A DNA stretch of 64,000 nt from Neobacillus driksii (GCF_013409995.1 NZ_JACCBX010000002.1:163827-227826); one strand, 5' to 3'. Positions 9,375 to 18,745 are shown, counted from the stretch's first letter. Program-made: numbers and translations. Notes: generated by a model from the letters alone, not told the origin.

Positions 9375-10841
9375 TTATGCTTCAAAACGGGATGTAATCA
9401 TTTTTTTACGCGTATAGAAGTTTAAGCCGTCTTTCCCATTTACATGGAGATCACCATAGAAGGAGTCCTTCCAGCCTGAAAATGGAAAGAATGCCATAGT
9501 TGCCGGAACACCAACGTTAATACCGAGCATACCCGCGTCAGCTTCTTCACGGAATTGCCGGATTGCCTTTGCATTATTGGTATAGATGGTAGCTCCATTT
9601 CCATATCTAGATTTTCGAATATATTCCAGTCCCTGATCTAAATCGCTGGCTCTAAGCAGGCTTAAAACCGGGGCGAAAATTTCGTCCTTGGCAATCGTCA
9701 TTTCAGGTGTAACATGATCGAATATGGTTGGTCCTAAGAAATTCCCTTCTGGATAGTCACTCATCTCTTTGCGTCCATCGCGGATTAAGTCAGCACCCTC
9801 TGCAATTCCTTTCTCAATGTACCCGAGAACCTTGTCACGATGTTCTTTTCGAATAACAGGAGTTAATAACACCTCGTCATCCATTCCATTTCCGATTATT
9901 AGTTCATCTGCTTTTTTCGATAACGCCTTAACGAATGGTTCATTGTCACCAATAACCACAACCGCACTGCATGCCATACAGCGCTGCCCAGCGCTTCCAA
10001 ACGTTGAAGAGATAATATGCTGCACCGCCTTATCCATATCGGCATCTGGCATGACAATATGATGATTTTTCGCTCCAGAAAGCGCTTGAACTCTTTTTCC
10101 TTTCGCCGCTGCTCGTTCGTAAACATACTTTGCAACCGGCTGAGAACCAACAAAAGAAATGGCCGCGATATCTTCATGATCGAGTAATCCATTTACGACA
10201 TCATGTGCACCATGAACGACATTTAATACTCCAGGAGGAGCCCCAGCTTCAGAGAACAACTCTGCTAATCTATTGGCTAAAATCGGTGTTCGTTCAGATG
10301 GTTTTAATACAAAGGTATTTCCGCAGGCAATGGCTAAAGCAAACATCCAAAGCGGTACCATCATAGGAAAGTTAAATGGGGTGATGCCGCCAACAACGCC
10401 TAATGGATAGCGGAACATTTCCGAATCAATCTCTTCGGCAATACCTGATAATGTTTCACCCATCATTAAGGTCGGTGCCCCTGAGGCAAATTCTACACAT
10501 TCAATACCTCTCTGAACCTCCCCATATGCCTCTTTAAATGCTTTACCATTTTCTTGAACAATGAGTCTTGCTAACTCCTCATGGTTATCACTTAATAGAC
10601 TATGATATTTAAAGAGGATTCTTGCTCGTTTTGGTACCGGAACCTTTTTCCACTTGCTAAACGCTTCCTTCGCAGCCGCAACCGCCGCGTTAACATCCTC
10701 TTTCGTCGAAACTGGAACTTTAGTGAGTAATTCATTTGTTGCAGGATTTGGGACATTTAGCGTCTGACTGCTGTTTGAACTTACCCAAACCCCATTAATA
10801 AAGTTTTGTAGAACAGTAGTATCCTTTTTAGTTACGCTCAT
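9375..10841 (-). CDS. mmsA: (Methyl)malonate-semialdehyde dehydrogenase, CoA-acylating
   Basis: 488-residue aldehyde dehydrogenase of the MmsA/IolA group. It contains the NAD-binding region [16 protein letters not shown] and the catalytic Cys in [14 protein letters not shown] (about residue 287). Full length, start ATG behind AGGAGGCGAATAT. In this family malonate or methylmalonate semialdehyde is oxidised with CoA to acetyl-CoA or propionyl-CoA. Coming just before the aminotransferase in the pyrimidine cluster, it should convert malonate semialdehyde made from beta-alanine to acetyl-CoA. A role in inositol or valine breakdown is less likely because none of those genes is nearby. Confidence 0.9.
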   Translation of the reverse strand: MSVTKKDTTVLQNFINGVWVSSNSSQTLNVPNPATNELLTKVPVSTKEDVNAAVAAAKEAFSKWKKVPVPKRARILFKYHSLLSDNHEELARLIVQENGKAFKEAYGEVQRGIECVEFASGAPTLMMGETLSGIAEEIDSEMFRYPLGVVGGITPFNFPMMVPLWMFALAIACGNTFVLKPSERTPILANRLAELFSEAGAPPGVLNVVHGAHDVVNGLLDHEDIAAISFVGSQPVAKYVYERAAAKGKRVQALSGAKNHHIVMPDADMDKAVQHIISSTFGSAGQRCMACSAVVVIGDNEPFVKALSKKADELIIGNGMDDEVLLTPVIRKEHRDKVLGYIEKGIAEGADLIRDGRKEMSDYPEGNFLGPTIFDHVTPEMTIAKDEIFAPVLSLLRASDLDQGLEYIRKSRYGNGATIYTNNAKAIRQFREEADAGMLGINVGVPATMAFFPFSGWKDSFYGDLHVNGKDGLNFYTRKKMITSRFEA

Positions 10842-10964
10842 ATATTCGCCTCCTAGTTAAATAGATGAATGGTAATCATATACATTCATTATCTCGTATC
10901 GTTGAAAGTTGTTCATTAGACATACTGTAAGAAAACCCCTTCATTTTCTTACACAAAATGAACA

Positions 10965-12236
10965 CTACGTAATATATTTTTTACTGTTTGCGAGATAGGG
11001 TGATAAATAATCTTTTACAAGTAGCATGAACTCAAATGTTACTCGTTTTTCATGGTCCATAAAATCCTTTCCAAGAAGATTCTCCAATTTTTCCAGCCGG
11101 TGGTATAAGGTCTGCCTTACAATAAAAAGTTTATTGGCCGTTTCTTGTTTGGAACCATTACATTCTAAATACGTTTTTAATGTTTCTAACAGCTTACTGT
11201 TATACTTTTTATCATATTGAATGACGGGCTGTAGATATTCCATGACAAGTTCCTGTAAATCTACATGCTTACTGATTTGGGATATGAGGCGATATAAATG
11301 TAAATCCTCATAAAAGTAAATTTTTTCTTTCGACATTTCTTGTTGAATACGAAGTGTTTCTTTTGCTGTTTGGCAGCTCATATGTATATCTGTTAATTGC
11401 TCAACGAGCTTACCTGCCGCCATATATATCTTTGCTGTACGCTTCTTCCTCAGAAACTCTGAATCCTCAATTGACTGTATTGCTTTTTTTAATCGATCCT
11501 TAATATTCTTATTCGGACGATTATTTAATAAAATGAATATCACTACATTTCTTTTTTCAACCAAAAATACAGTGAAGCCATTCTGTTCAAAGACAGAACG
11601 AAATAATATTTTTATATAGGTTGCGTCTTGGTTCTCTAACTCTTTAAATGAATGTAACTTGGCTAGTAAAACAACCGCTTCAGTAGATTTTGGTTTTATC
11701 CCGTGTTCCAGTAAATATTCGTTAATACTATCTAAGGAATGGTCACCCTCTAGCCAGCCTTGGAGCCACTCAAATTCTTCGACCCTCTTTTTTTCTTCAG
11801 CATATAACTCTCGTAAGTCGCTAATTTTCCTGTATTGTTTGTTAATAATAAAGGTATGAATATCCTGTGTAATTTCAACAAACGGAACTTCTTTTTGAAA
11901 AATAATAATCGGAAACTTTTTTTCTTCCGCAATCTTGATGGCTACTGCTGGAATTTCTGACAAATAAGTTCCCATTTCAATGCAAAGACCTGCTGCATTC
12001 GTTTCTACCAGTTGAATGAGCATAGAAACAAACAAGTCCTCATTCTCTGTCCATGCCACACCCGTTGAGAGGATAAGTTCATCTCCGTTTAAAAGATTTC
12101 GAATGTTTGTTACTTCGACAACGTGAACCCATTTTACAATCCGATTCAAACCATCTTCCCCAGCTATCACGATCGCTTCTTCGAAGTGCTTCCGTGATAA
12201 AATATCGGAAACCCTTAATGGTAAATGCTCCTTCAT
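10965..12236 (-). CDS. PucR-family transcriptional regulator
   Basis: 423-residue regulator with the N-terminal PucR ligand domain (PLRVSDILSRKHFEEAIVIAG, then VEVTNIRNLLNGDELILSTG) and a C-terminal PucR-type helix-turn-helix with CNGSKQETANKLFIVRQT followed by LYHRLEKLENLLG. The ATG at 12236 is chosen over the in-frame start at 12260 because GGGAG lies 7 nt before it. The best-known member, PucR of B. subtilis, controls purine catabolism; here the location inside a pyrimidine-degradation cluster suggests control of preT-preA-hydA and the permease. A TTGGTT inverted repeat lies just upstream and could be an autoregulatory site. Confidence 0.9.
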   Translation of the reverse strand: MKEHLPLRVSDILSRKHFEEAIVIAGEDGLNRIVKWVHVVEVTNIRNLLNGDELILSTGVAWTENEDLFVSMLIQLVETNAAGLCIEMGTYLSEIPAVAIKIAEEKKFPIIIFQKEVPFVEITQDIHTFIINKQYRKISDLRELYAEEKKRVEEFEWLQGWLEGDHSLDSINEYLLEHGIKPKSTEAVVLLAKLHSFKELENQDATYIKILFRSVFEQNGFTVFLVEKRNVVIFILLNNRPNKNIKDRLKKAIQSIEDSEFLRKKRTAKIYMAAGKLVEQLTDIHMSCQTAKETLRIQQEMSKEKIYFYEDLHLYRLISQISKHVDLQELVMEYLQPVIQYDKKYNSKLLETLKTYLECNGSKQETANKLFIVRQTLYHRLEKLENLLGKDFMDHEKRVTFEFMLLVKDYLSPYLANSKKYIT

Positions 12237-12274
12237 CCTATTTCTCCCAACTATAAACATAAATTTTCAAAAGA

Positions 12275-12297
12275 GGATTGGTTATAAGAACCAATCC
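12275..12297. promoter_or_regulatory. TTGGTT inverted repeat before the pucR-type gene
   Basis: GGATTGGTT and its exact complement AACCAATCC flank a 5-nt spacer, about 40 nt before the regulator start. On the minus strand it is followed by TCTTTTG, so it may be a weak terminator for the small gene upstream. The half-site TTGGTT also equals the core of the PucR box reported for B. subtilis (WWWCNTTGGTTAA), so an operator is possible. Confidence 0.5.
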
Positions 12298-12312
12298 CCC
12301 TTTCTTCTCAGC

Positions 12313-12531
12313 TCATCTTATGCCTAAATTCTGTTTAATAAGTAAGCTGGAAAAATACTTTCTTGCATTGGCAGTGCCAATAAGCAATGTTTCCTTTTCT
12401 TTACTGGCTGGGTGGTAAAACTCAACAGAAGCCCCATCTAAGTGTTCATGGACAGCATTAATTCGAAAGCCCTTTTGGATGAAAAAATCCAGCTTATCTC
12501 GTTCAGTAAGATATTGTTGATATTCCGACAT
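12313..12531 (-). CDS. Small unknown protein of the pyrimidine cluster
   Basis: 72-residue soluble protein starting MSEYQQYLTERDKLDFFIQ, preceded by GGAGGAAACG before its ATG. It begins 29 nt after the permease stop and reads in the same direction, so co-expression is likely. No signal peptide, membrane helix or metal motif is visible. The composition (FIQKGFRINAVHEHLDG, then VEFYHPASKEKETLLIG) suggests a small alpha/beta fold. I do not recognise the family; the length and site argue for a real gene, possibly an accessory or sensory protein of the pathway. Confidence 0.7.
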   Translation of the reverse strand: MSEYQQYLTERDKLDFFIQKGFRINAVHEHLDGASVEFYHPASKEKETLLIGTANARKYFSSLLIKQNLGIR

Positions 12532-12560
12532 CGTTTCCTCCTACAATTGAGAGATTTTCT

Positions 12561-14030
12561 TTAATCAAATTTTAAACCAGCAGGTGCTTCCTCGATGACA
12601 GACTCAAATTCTTCTTCAATCACCCAATCACGTCCAACTGAAATTCCTAGATATTTGTCATCACTCGGATTCTCAATTTCAGCCTGTTGATACTTCTTAA
12701 ACCACCAGTATTTCGCCAGGACATAATAGATAGCAGCTCCAAGCAGGAAACCTACTAAAAATCCATATGCCGGGAGTAAATAGGAGACATAACCGCCAAT
12801 AATCCAAGCAATAAAGCCTGCAAGATTCACACCACCCCAATATCTAAATTGACCATGGTCTTCGTATAACTCCGGCACATTTACTCGTCTTTTACGGAGT
12901 AAATAATAGTCCGCAAAGAGAATACCAACGATTGCTGATAATATGCCGCCAACGATTAGAAGGATAGGAATGATGACACCAAATAATTCCCACGGTTGAA
13001 CGATTGTACCAACGATTCCTGCTGTGATAACACCTGCCCAAAATGGAAACTTTGGTCCGCCTACATTAGAGAAAATCGTTGCAGCGGGAACCACGTTGGC
13101 AGCAGTATTCGTTGACCACTGAGCTAATACAATCATCAACAATAAAACGGCAAGGACAATTCCGCTTGCAGACTCTTGAAGTGCAACTACAGGGTCTGCA
13201 TTTAATACGGCAATGTAAGATACTGCACCAATGATAATCATGAAGGTCTGCGTTAATGGCATCGAAATAAGGTTTCCAATTAAAGAACTTTTATTTCTTT
13301 TAAACCAGTTTTTTTCGTTTGCAGGAGCTTTAATAAATCGCGAAATCGTTGGAATATCAGCACTCAATGTTGCCCAGAAGCCCATGTTACTAAAAATAAC
13401 CACCATAAAAGCAGTAACTGCCGCACCGCCAGTAACAGGTGATTCTACCCAGCTCCAAACATCTCTTCCCGCTGCTTGTGCTTGGTCAGATAAAGAGGAA
13501 TACATCCATATCGAGATTAAGAGTATGATTGGCGCTGCTAAATCTGCAAACCGTTCAATTGATTTAATTCCTAATGCGGTATTAATCAATTGGAAAATTG
13601 CAAAAATTATGAAGCAGACGAACCAATTATCAAAACCAGATAAAATATTTAGAATGCCGTTCATTGCTGTCGCACCAAAATAGGTATTAATGCCAAACCA
13701 AGCTGATGCAGTAACTCCCCTAGTGATCGAAGGAATATGGGTTCCGATCGTTCCAAACGGTGCTCTCATGTACACAGGAAATGACAAGCCATGCTCTATG
13801 CCGATATCCGCAATTAGGGATATAAAAAATCCGATCGCGAGTGAACCGATAATGGTTGCAAGAATGACAAGCGGCAAGGAGAGACTTTGGACCCCTGCAC
13901 CGCCAATGGCAAAGGTTGCGAGCACCACTACCATCCCAACCCACATAAATGAGTATCCTAGCTTTGTAACTTTTCTGTCTTTTTGTTGAATTGGTAATAA
14001 ATCTGAAGATTTTAAGTGGCTTTTTTTCAT
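12561..14030 (-). CDS. NCS1-family nucleobase/allantoin permease
   Basis: 489-residue membrane protein with about 12 helices. Hallmarks of the NCS1 (Mhp1/PucI/FurE) family are GLSFPVYMRAPFGTIGTHIP in the N-terminal half, WFGINTYFGATAMN, and the conserved NTAANVVPAATIFSN. These carriers take up uracil, cytosine, allantoin or hydantoins with Na+ or H+. Its place between dihydropyrimidinase and the regulator points to uracil, thymine, dihydropyrimidine or hydantoin uptake. Ribosome site AAAGGAG precedes the ATG. The 466-nt gap before it holds a MITE-like repeat, so it may have its own promoter or read-through transcription. Confidence 0.9.
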   Translation of the reverse strand: MKKSHLKSSDLLPIQQKDRKVTKLGYSFMWVGMVVVLATFAIGGAGVQSLSLPLVILATIIGSLAIGFFISLIADIGIEHGLSFPVYMRAPFGTIGTHIPSITRGVTASAWFGINTYFGATAMNGILNILSGFDNWFVCFIIFAIFQLINTALGIKSIERFADLAAPIILLISIWMYSSLSDQAQAAGRDVWSWVESPVTGGAAVTAFMVVIFSNMGFWATLSADIPTISRFIKAPANEKNWFKRNKSSLIGNLISMPLTQTFMIIIGAVSYIAVLNADPVVALQESASGIVLAVLLLMIVLAQWSTNTAANVVPAATIFSNVGGPKFPFWAGVITAGIVGTIVQPWELFGVIIPILLIVGGILSAIVGILFADYYLLRKRRVNVPELYEDHGQFRYWGGVNLAGFIAWIIGGYVSYLLPAYGFLVGFLLGAAIYYVLAKYWWFKKYQQAEIENPSDDKYLGISVGRDWVIEEEFESVIEEAPAGLKFD

Positions 14031-14058
14031 ATGAACACTCCTTTTCGGTTAAATTAAA

Positions 14059-14360
14059 GGCTGTGTTGATTGGGCCTGTTGATTTCCGCTACACTAAGGA
14101 AAGCTTCTTCGAATAATCACCGCAGTGACAGGCGGTCTTGGCCAGTCACGAGGCACTTCGCTTTCTGCGGGCGTGCCAGGGAGCCTCCTCGGCGCTTAAG
14201 CGCCTGTGGGGTCTCCCCAGCCCCGTACTCCCGCAGGACTCTGAAGTACTTCCTCGAATCCGCCCACGCACGAAGAAAATGCGATAGCATTTTCGAGGAG
14301 TCTTCGTGCCTTTCGCTCCAATCAACAGGGTGCAAATCAACAATTTGCTCGAACACAGCC
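14059..14360. repeat. GC-rich MITE-like repeat inside the pyrimidine cluster
   Basis: About 302 bp, clearly richer in GC than its surroundings. The outer ends are inverted: GGCTGTGTT at 14059-14067 and its complement at 14352-14360. Inside them TGTTGATT occurs at about 14077 and its complement AATCAACA near 14320-14327. The middle contains the perfect palindrome GGCGCTTAAGCGCC (14191-14204) and a nested hairpin formed by GCACGAAG and CTTCGTGC (about 14267-14309). The wording (GAGGAGGCTCCC, CGGGAGTACGGG, GGGGAGACCCC) resembles a dispersed intergenic repeat seen in many Bacillaceae genomes. Open frames across it are not protein-like. It separates hydA from the permease. Confidence 0.8.
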
Positions 14361-14420
14361 AAGATTAATAGAATTTAAATAATCAAATTCAATCACCGAC
14401 AACAACTGAGGTTATTTAGG

Positions 14421-14449
14421 GCAATTGCTTGCTTTATGTAAGCAATTGC
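14421..14449. other. Hairpin after dihydropyrimidinase gene
   Basis: GCAATTGCTT (14421-14430) pairs with AAGCAATTGC (14440-14449) around a 9-nt loop, about 50 nt after the hydA stop on the minus strand. No U-run follows, so it is more likely an mRNA-stabilising or partial-termination hairpin than a classical terminator. The rest of the 14361-14497 stretch shows nothing else. Confidence 0.55.
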
Positions 14450-14497
14450 AGGAGTCGTTCAACAATGAATGGAGAAGTGGTATTTTATCTAATGCTG

Positions 14498-15916
14498 TTA
14501 AATAGGTAGGGTTTCGTTTTGGTTTACTGGTGCATTCACATTGTATTTGGCTCTCTTTAGATATTGGCCTGATCCTGGCTTGCCGACGAACTGCTTATCC
14601 CGGACGACGAATTCTCCTCGTGATAGAACGGAAACAGGTTCACCTGTGACTTTCATGCCTTCAAAGGCATTATAATCGACTGCCATATGGTGAGTTTCGG
14701 CAGAGATTACTCTTTCAACTTGCGGATCAAAGATGACGATATCAGCATCCGCCCCCACTGCAATGGTTCCTTTTTTCGGGTATAATCCAAATAATTTAGC
14801 CGCTCGGGTGGAAGTTAAATCAACAAACTGGTTAAGACTTATCCGTCCCTTCTTCACTCCCTCAGAGAATAAAATTGATAGTCGATCTTCTATAATCGGT
14901 CCACCGTTTGGAATTTTAGTAAAATCATCTTTTCCTAAATCCTTCTGTCCTTTAAAATCAAAGGAGCATTGATCAGATCCAAGAGTTTGCAGTTGGCCGC
15001 TCTTTAAAGCATTCCACAAAACTTCTTGGTTCCATTTTTCTCGTAATGGAGGCGACCAAACATATTTTGCACCTTCAAAATTTGGTCTTTCTAGGTAACT
15101 TTGATCTAATACTAAATATTGTGGACAGGTTTCACCCCACACATTAAAGCCCTTGCTGCGTGCTTCAGCTATTTTTTCAACTGCATCCGCACAAGAAACG
15201 TGAACCACATATAATTGGGAGTTTGCTAGTCCGGTCAGTGTGGCTGCTCTCCCTGTCGCTTCTCCCTCTAACTCAGGCGGTCTTGTCAGTGCGTGGTAGA
15301 TTGGATCTTTGTTTCCTTCTGCAATCGCCTTTTTCGTTAAATAATCAATGACATCACCATTTTCAGCATGGACCATTACAAGCGCTCCATGTTCTTTCGC
15401 TGAAACAAGGGTTCGGAACAGTGTGTCATCATCTGCTTGAAAAACGTTTTTGTAGGCCATAAACACTTTAAAAGAGGTAATGCCTTCTTCTTTGATCACA
15501 TAAGGAAGTTCGCTTAAGACATTTTCATTAATTTCAGCAATCATTAAATGGAAACCATAGTCGATTACCGCTTTTTCCTTCGATTTAGCATGCCAGGTTT
15601 GGATCGCATTTTTTAATGGTTCACCTTTCGTGGTTAGGCAAAAATCTATTACCGTCGTAGTTCCCCCAAAAGCTGCCGCCTTTGTTCCCGTCTCAAAATC
15701 ATCCTTTGTCACCGTTCCTCCAAAAGGCATATCTAAATGGGTATGAGGATCAATCCCCCCAGGAATAACAAGACAGCCATTGGCATCAATTATTTCTGCT
15801 CCTTGTGATGAAAGATTCGTGCCAATCTGAGATATTCTTCCATCTTCAATTAATATTTCCGCTATATAAGTATCTGAAGCTGTTACAATCGTCCCGTTTT
15901 TTATCAATTTCTTCAT
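14498..15916 (-). CDS. hydA: Dihydropyrimidinase (D-hydantoinase)
   Basis: 472-residue cyclic amidohydrolase that opens dihydrouracil or dihydrothymine to N-carbamoyl-beta-amino acids. Metal ligands and active-site residues of the family are visible: HTH (about 58-60) in GGIDPHTHLDMPFGG, the carbamylated lysine in TSFKVFMAYKN (about 150), HAENGD, VHVSCADA, and GSDQCSFDFKGQ. Length is normal and the start follows AAGGGAG. The gene begins 15 nt after preA, so it is co-transcribed with the enzyme making its substrate. A generic hydantoinase is the alternative, but the preT-preA partnership makes dihydropyrimidinase the better call. Confidence 0.94.
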   Translation of the reverse strand: MKKLIKNGTIVTASDTYIAEILIEDGRISQIGTNLSSQGAEIIDANGCLVIPGGIDPHTHLDMPFGGTVTKDDFETGTKAAAFGGTTTVIDFCLTTKGEPLKNAIQTWHAKSKEKAVIDYGFHLMIAEINENVLSELPYVIKEEGITSFKVFMAYKNVFQADDDTLFRTLVSAKEHGALVMVHAENGDVIDYLTKKAIAEGNKDPIYHALTRPPELEGEATGRAATLTGLANSQLYVVHVSCADAVEKIAEARSKGFNVWGETCPQYLVLDQSYLERPNFEGAKYVWSPPLREKWNQEVLWNALKSGQLQTLGSDQCSFDFKGQKDLGKDDFTKIPNGGPIIEDRLSILFSEGVKKGRISLNQFVDLTSTRAAKLFGLYPKKGTIAVGADADIVIFDPQVERVISAETHHMAVDYNAFEGMKVTGEPVSVLSRGEFVVRDKQFVGKPGSGQYLKRAKYNVNAPVNQNETLPI

Positions 15917-15931
15917 ACAATATCTCCCTTC

Positions 15932-17218
15932 TTATTTGTGAATATCAATCTTACATTCTGCTGCTAGACTCAATGCCGTCTGTCGTTCATTCCAGGACAT
16001 TGGCGGCAATTCATTTGGTACTTCCACCATATCAATTGCTCCATCAACTGGGCAGATAATCGAGCAAAGATTACAGCCAACACAATCCTCTTCTCTAACC
16101 TTCAAATAGCCATTCCCGTTTTCGTCTGTTAACCTATCAATACATTGATGAGAGGTATCCTCGCAGGCAATATGGCATTTGTTACAGTTGATGCAAACCT
16201 CAGTGTTGATTTTTGCGACAATATTATAATTAAGATCTAAATTACCCCAATCCGAATATTTTGGAACAGATTTACCAATGATTTCGCTAACAGATTTAAT
16301 ACCCTTGCCATCTAAGTAATGGCTTAGTCCTTCAATCATATCTTCAACAATACGAAATCCATGATGCATAGCAGCAGTACAAATTTGCACTCCAGTTGCA
16401 CCCATTAACATAAACTCTACGGCATCCTGCCAGTTCGAGATCCCGCCAATTCCCGAAATCGGAACATTAATATTTGCATGTCGAGCGCACTCTGCCACCA
16501 TATTTAAGGCAATTGGCTTAACAGCAGGACCACAATAGCCTCCATGTGCTCCCTTGCCGGCAACATGAGGAATCGTATTCCATGTTTCCAGGTCTACTCC
16601 CATTAAACTATTAATGGTGTTAATCATACTGATAGCGTCGGCACCGCCATTACATGCAGCTTCAGCAGTAGCTGTAATATCCGTAATGTTTGGTGTTAGT
16701 TTTACAATAACAGGAGTTTTTGCCACTTCCTTTACCCAATAAGTCTGCCGTTCTACTAAGGCTGGTACCTGACCTGAGGCAGACCCCATTCCTCGTTCAG
16801 CCATTCCGTGCGGACAGCCAAAGTTTAGCTCCAGACCATCGACCCCAACATCCTCAACACGTTTAACTAATTCATGCCACTTTTCTTGTTTTGGCTCCAT
16901 CATTAAAGAGGCAATAATCGCATGGTTTGGAAATCTCTTTTTCGTTTCATAGATTTCTTTTAAATTAACATCTAATGGCCGGTCCGTGATCAATTCGATA
17001 TTATTGAACCCAGCAACCCGCTGTCCGTTAAAACTTATCGCCGCAAACCGCGAGGAAACATTTAAGATGGGGTCGCCCAATGTCTTCCAAACGGCACCGC
17101 CCCACCCCGCTTCAAAGGCTCGCTGAACCTGATACCCTGAATTAGTTGGAGGTGCAGAAGCTAACCAAAATGGGTTAGGAGATTTTATTCCTGCAAGATT
17201 AATACTTAAATCAGCCAA
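15932..17218 (-). CDS. preA: Dihydropyrimidine dehydrogenase catalytic subunit
   Basis: 428-residue flavoprotein reducing uracil/thymine to dihydro forms. The N-terminal ~310 residues are a dihydroorotate-dehydrogenase-like FMN barrel (NPFWLASAPPTN, GLELNFGCPHG, PVIVKLTPNI, ISGIGGI); the C-terminus adds two 4Fe-4S clusters (CINCNKCHIACEDTSHQC and CVGCNLCSIICPVDG). This is the PreA architecture. The start is TTG at 17218 behind AAGGGGTGAA. It sits 80 nt after preT, and a cre-like site occupies that gap; hydA follows 15 nt later. It should work as a heteromer with PreT in the cytoplasm. Confidence 0.95.
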   Translation of the reverse strand: MADLSINLAGIKSPNPFWLASAPPTNSGYQVQRAFEAGWGGAVWKTLGDPILNVSSRFAAISFNGQRVAGFNNIELITDRPLDVNLKEIYETKKRFPNHAIIASLMMEPKQEKWHELVKRVEDVGVDGLELNFGCPHGMAERGMGSASGQVPALVERQTYWVKEVAKTPVIVKLTPNITDITATAEAACNGGADAISMINTINSLMGVDLETWNTIPHVAGKGAHGGYCGPAVKPIALNMVAECARHANINVPISGIGGISNWQDAVEFMLMGATGVQICTAAMHHGFRIVEDMIEGLSHYLDGKGIKSVSEIIGKSVPKYSDWGNLDLNYNIVAKINTEVCINCNKCHIACEDTSHQCIDRLTDENGNGYLKVREEDCVGCNLCSIICPVDGAIDMVEVPNELPPMSWNERQTALSLAAECKIDIHK

Positions 17219-17259
17219 ATGAATTCACCCCTTTTTAATAAGAAACATCCTTTATCTAT

Positions 17260-17273
17260 AGAAAGCGCTTACA
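17260..17273 (-). promoter_or_regulatory. Candidate cre (CcpA) site between preT and preA
   Basis: Minus-strand TGTAAGCGCTTTCT fits the cre consensus TGNAANCGNTNNCA except at the last base. It lies 42 nt before the preA start and after the preT stop, so bound CcpA could act as a roadblock or control an internal promoter for preA-hydA. Confidence 0.6.
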
Positions 17274-17298
17274 TGATTATATTCTTTTTTATTTCATA

Positions 17299-18663
17299 TT
17301 ATTGTGTTACACCAGCTGCTTTAAATTGTTTATAAATGCTATGCGCTACCAGTTTCCCTTGCTGTGCAGCGGTAACGACCATGGCATCGCCATTACCTTT
17401 TCCAAAAACAACATCACCACACGCATATATTTTGGGATTGGAAGTTTGATAGGTTTCTTTATTTACCTGTACGACACCACTATCATGCAGTAGTTCTAGA
17501 GCTTCTATTAACTCTAGATGCCTAGTTTGGCCTATCGCTTTGATAACCGCATCCACAGGAATCACATATTCAGATCCTTCAACTGGATTAGGTCTTCTAC
17601 GCCCGTCTTGATCAGGTTCACCAAGATTCATTTTGATACATTCAATCCCGGTTACCTTCCCACTTTCATCGCCAATAATTCTCTTAGGTGCCGTTAACCA
17701 GCGGAATTCCACGACATCTTGTTTGGCAAATTCATATTCAAAATCATAGGCTGTCATTTCTTCTTCCGTTCTCCGGTAAAGGATTTTTACATTTTCTGCT
17801 CCTAAACGTACGGAACAGGTAGCACCATCAATGGCCGTATTTCCCGCACCGATAACAACCACGCGCTTTCCAACAAAATCCTTAGTTAATTTTCCGCTTT
17901 TTGTTCCCTTTACAAATTCAATGGCATCAAAGACTCCTTCGAGATCTTCACCTTCGATACCCAAATAAGGAACATGTGCCATGCCAACTGCTAAAACAAT
18001 ACAATCAAAATCTTTAAGTAAATCGTTTATAGGTACATCTTTACCAACACGAGTATTGGTTTGGATTGTTACATTTAGTTTTTCAACTTGTTCCACTTCC
18101 CAGTAAGAGATGGATTGTGGAAGACGGAAAGAGACAATTCCGTAAGTATTTAATCCCCCCGCTTTTTCAGCAGCTTCAAATATCGTCACTTTATATCCAA
18201 ACCGGGCTAATTCTCTCGCAGCAGAGAGTCCAGCAGGTCCGCCGCCCACTACAGCAACAGCTTTACCATTAGGTATTCCAGGCTCGAATAGGGTTTGTTC
18301 ATTTTTGATGGCCCAATCAGTGGCATATCTCTGGAGATTTCCAATCATAATGGGTTTTGTGGAATGATTTAAGACACAGGCACCTTCACACAGCTCCTCT
18401 GTTGGACACACTCTAGAACAGCTTGCTCCAACTGGATTCGAGGTCATGATCGTTTTCGCAGAACCAAGTAGATTTCCTGAGGCAATTTTTTTTATAAAAG
18501 TTGGGATATCGATTCCTGTGGGGCATGCCTTAATACATGGGGCATCAAAGCAATAAAGGCAGCGATTTGATTCTTCCAACGCTTCTTGACTGGTAAGTGC
18601 ACGTTCTACTTCTTGGAAGTTACGTTCTAGATTGATAGTGGAGATTCGCTGTATTTTTTCCAA
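17299..18663 (-). CDS. preT: Dihydropyrimidine dehydrogenase electron-transfer subunit
   Basis: 454-residue NAD(P)H oxidoreductase of the GltD-like type. An N-terminal Fe-S region (CLYCFDAPCIKACPTGIDIP and SCSRVCPTEELCEGAC) is followed by an FAD Rossmann motif (VVGGGPAGLSAARELARFG), an NAD(P) motif (VVVIGAGNTAIDGA) and a GDVVFG FAD motif near the end. I place the start at the TTG at 18663 (LEKIQRISTINLE), 8 nt after AAAGGAGG; the open frame upstream of it is leader sequence. It feeds electrons to PreA, encoded next. It is the first gene of the pyrimidine cluster. Confidence 0.94.
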   Translation of the reverse strand: MEKIQRISTINLERNFQEVERALTSQEALEESNRCLYCFDAPCIKACPTGIDIPTFIKKIASGNLLGSAKTIMTSNPVGASCSRVCPTEELCEGACVLNHSTKPIMIGNLQRYATDWAIKNEQTLFEPGIPNGKAVAVVGGGPAGLSAARELARFGYKVTIFEAAEKAGGLNTYGIVSFRLPQSISYWEVEQVEKLNVTIQTNTRVGKDVPINDLLKDFDCIVLAVGMAHVPYLGIEGEDLEGVFDAIEFVKGTKSGKLTKDFVGKRVVVIGAGNTAIDGATCSVRLGAENVKILYRRTEEEMTAYDFEYEFAKQDVVEFRWLTAPKRIIGDESGKVTGIECIKMNLGEPDQDGRRRPNPVEGSEYVIPVDAVIKAIGQTRHLELIEALELLHDSGVVQVNKETYQTSNPKIYACGDVVFGKGNGDAMVVTAAQQGKLVAHSIYKQFKAAGVTQ

Positions 18664-18745
18664 TAAAAAGCCCTCCTTTTTAAAAGTTATTTTACTGAAA
18701 ATTCTGCATCTATTTTTAATTTTACAGACCACAAAAGTACATTTC

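Noticed and set aside
13231..13989. Plus-strand open frames opposite the NCS1 permease
   Set aside because: Shadows of the codon pattern of the real gene on the other strand.
14070..14378. Open frames on both strands across the GC-rich repeat
   Set aside because: They coincide with the structured repeat, have Arg/Ser-rich non-protein-like composition, and exist because GC-rich DNA has few stops.
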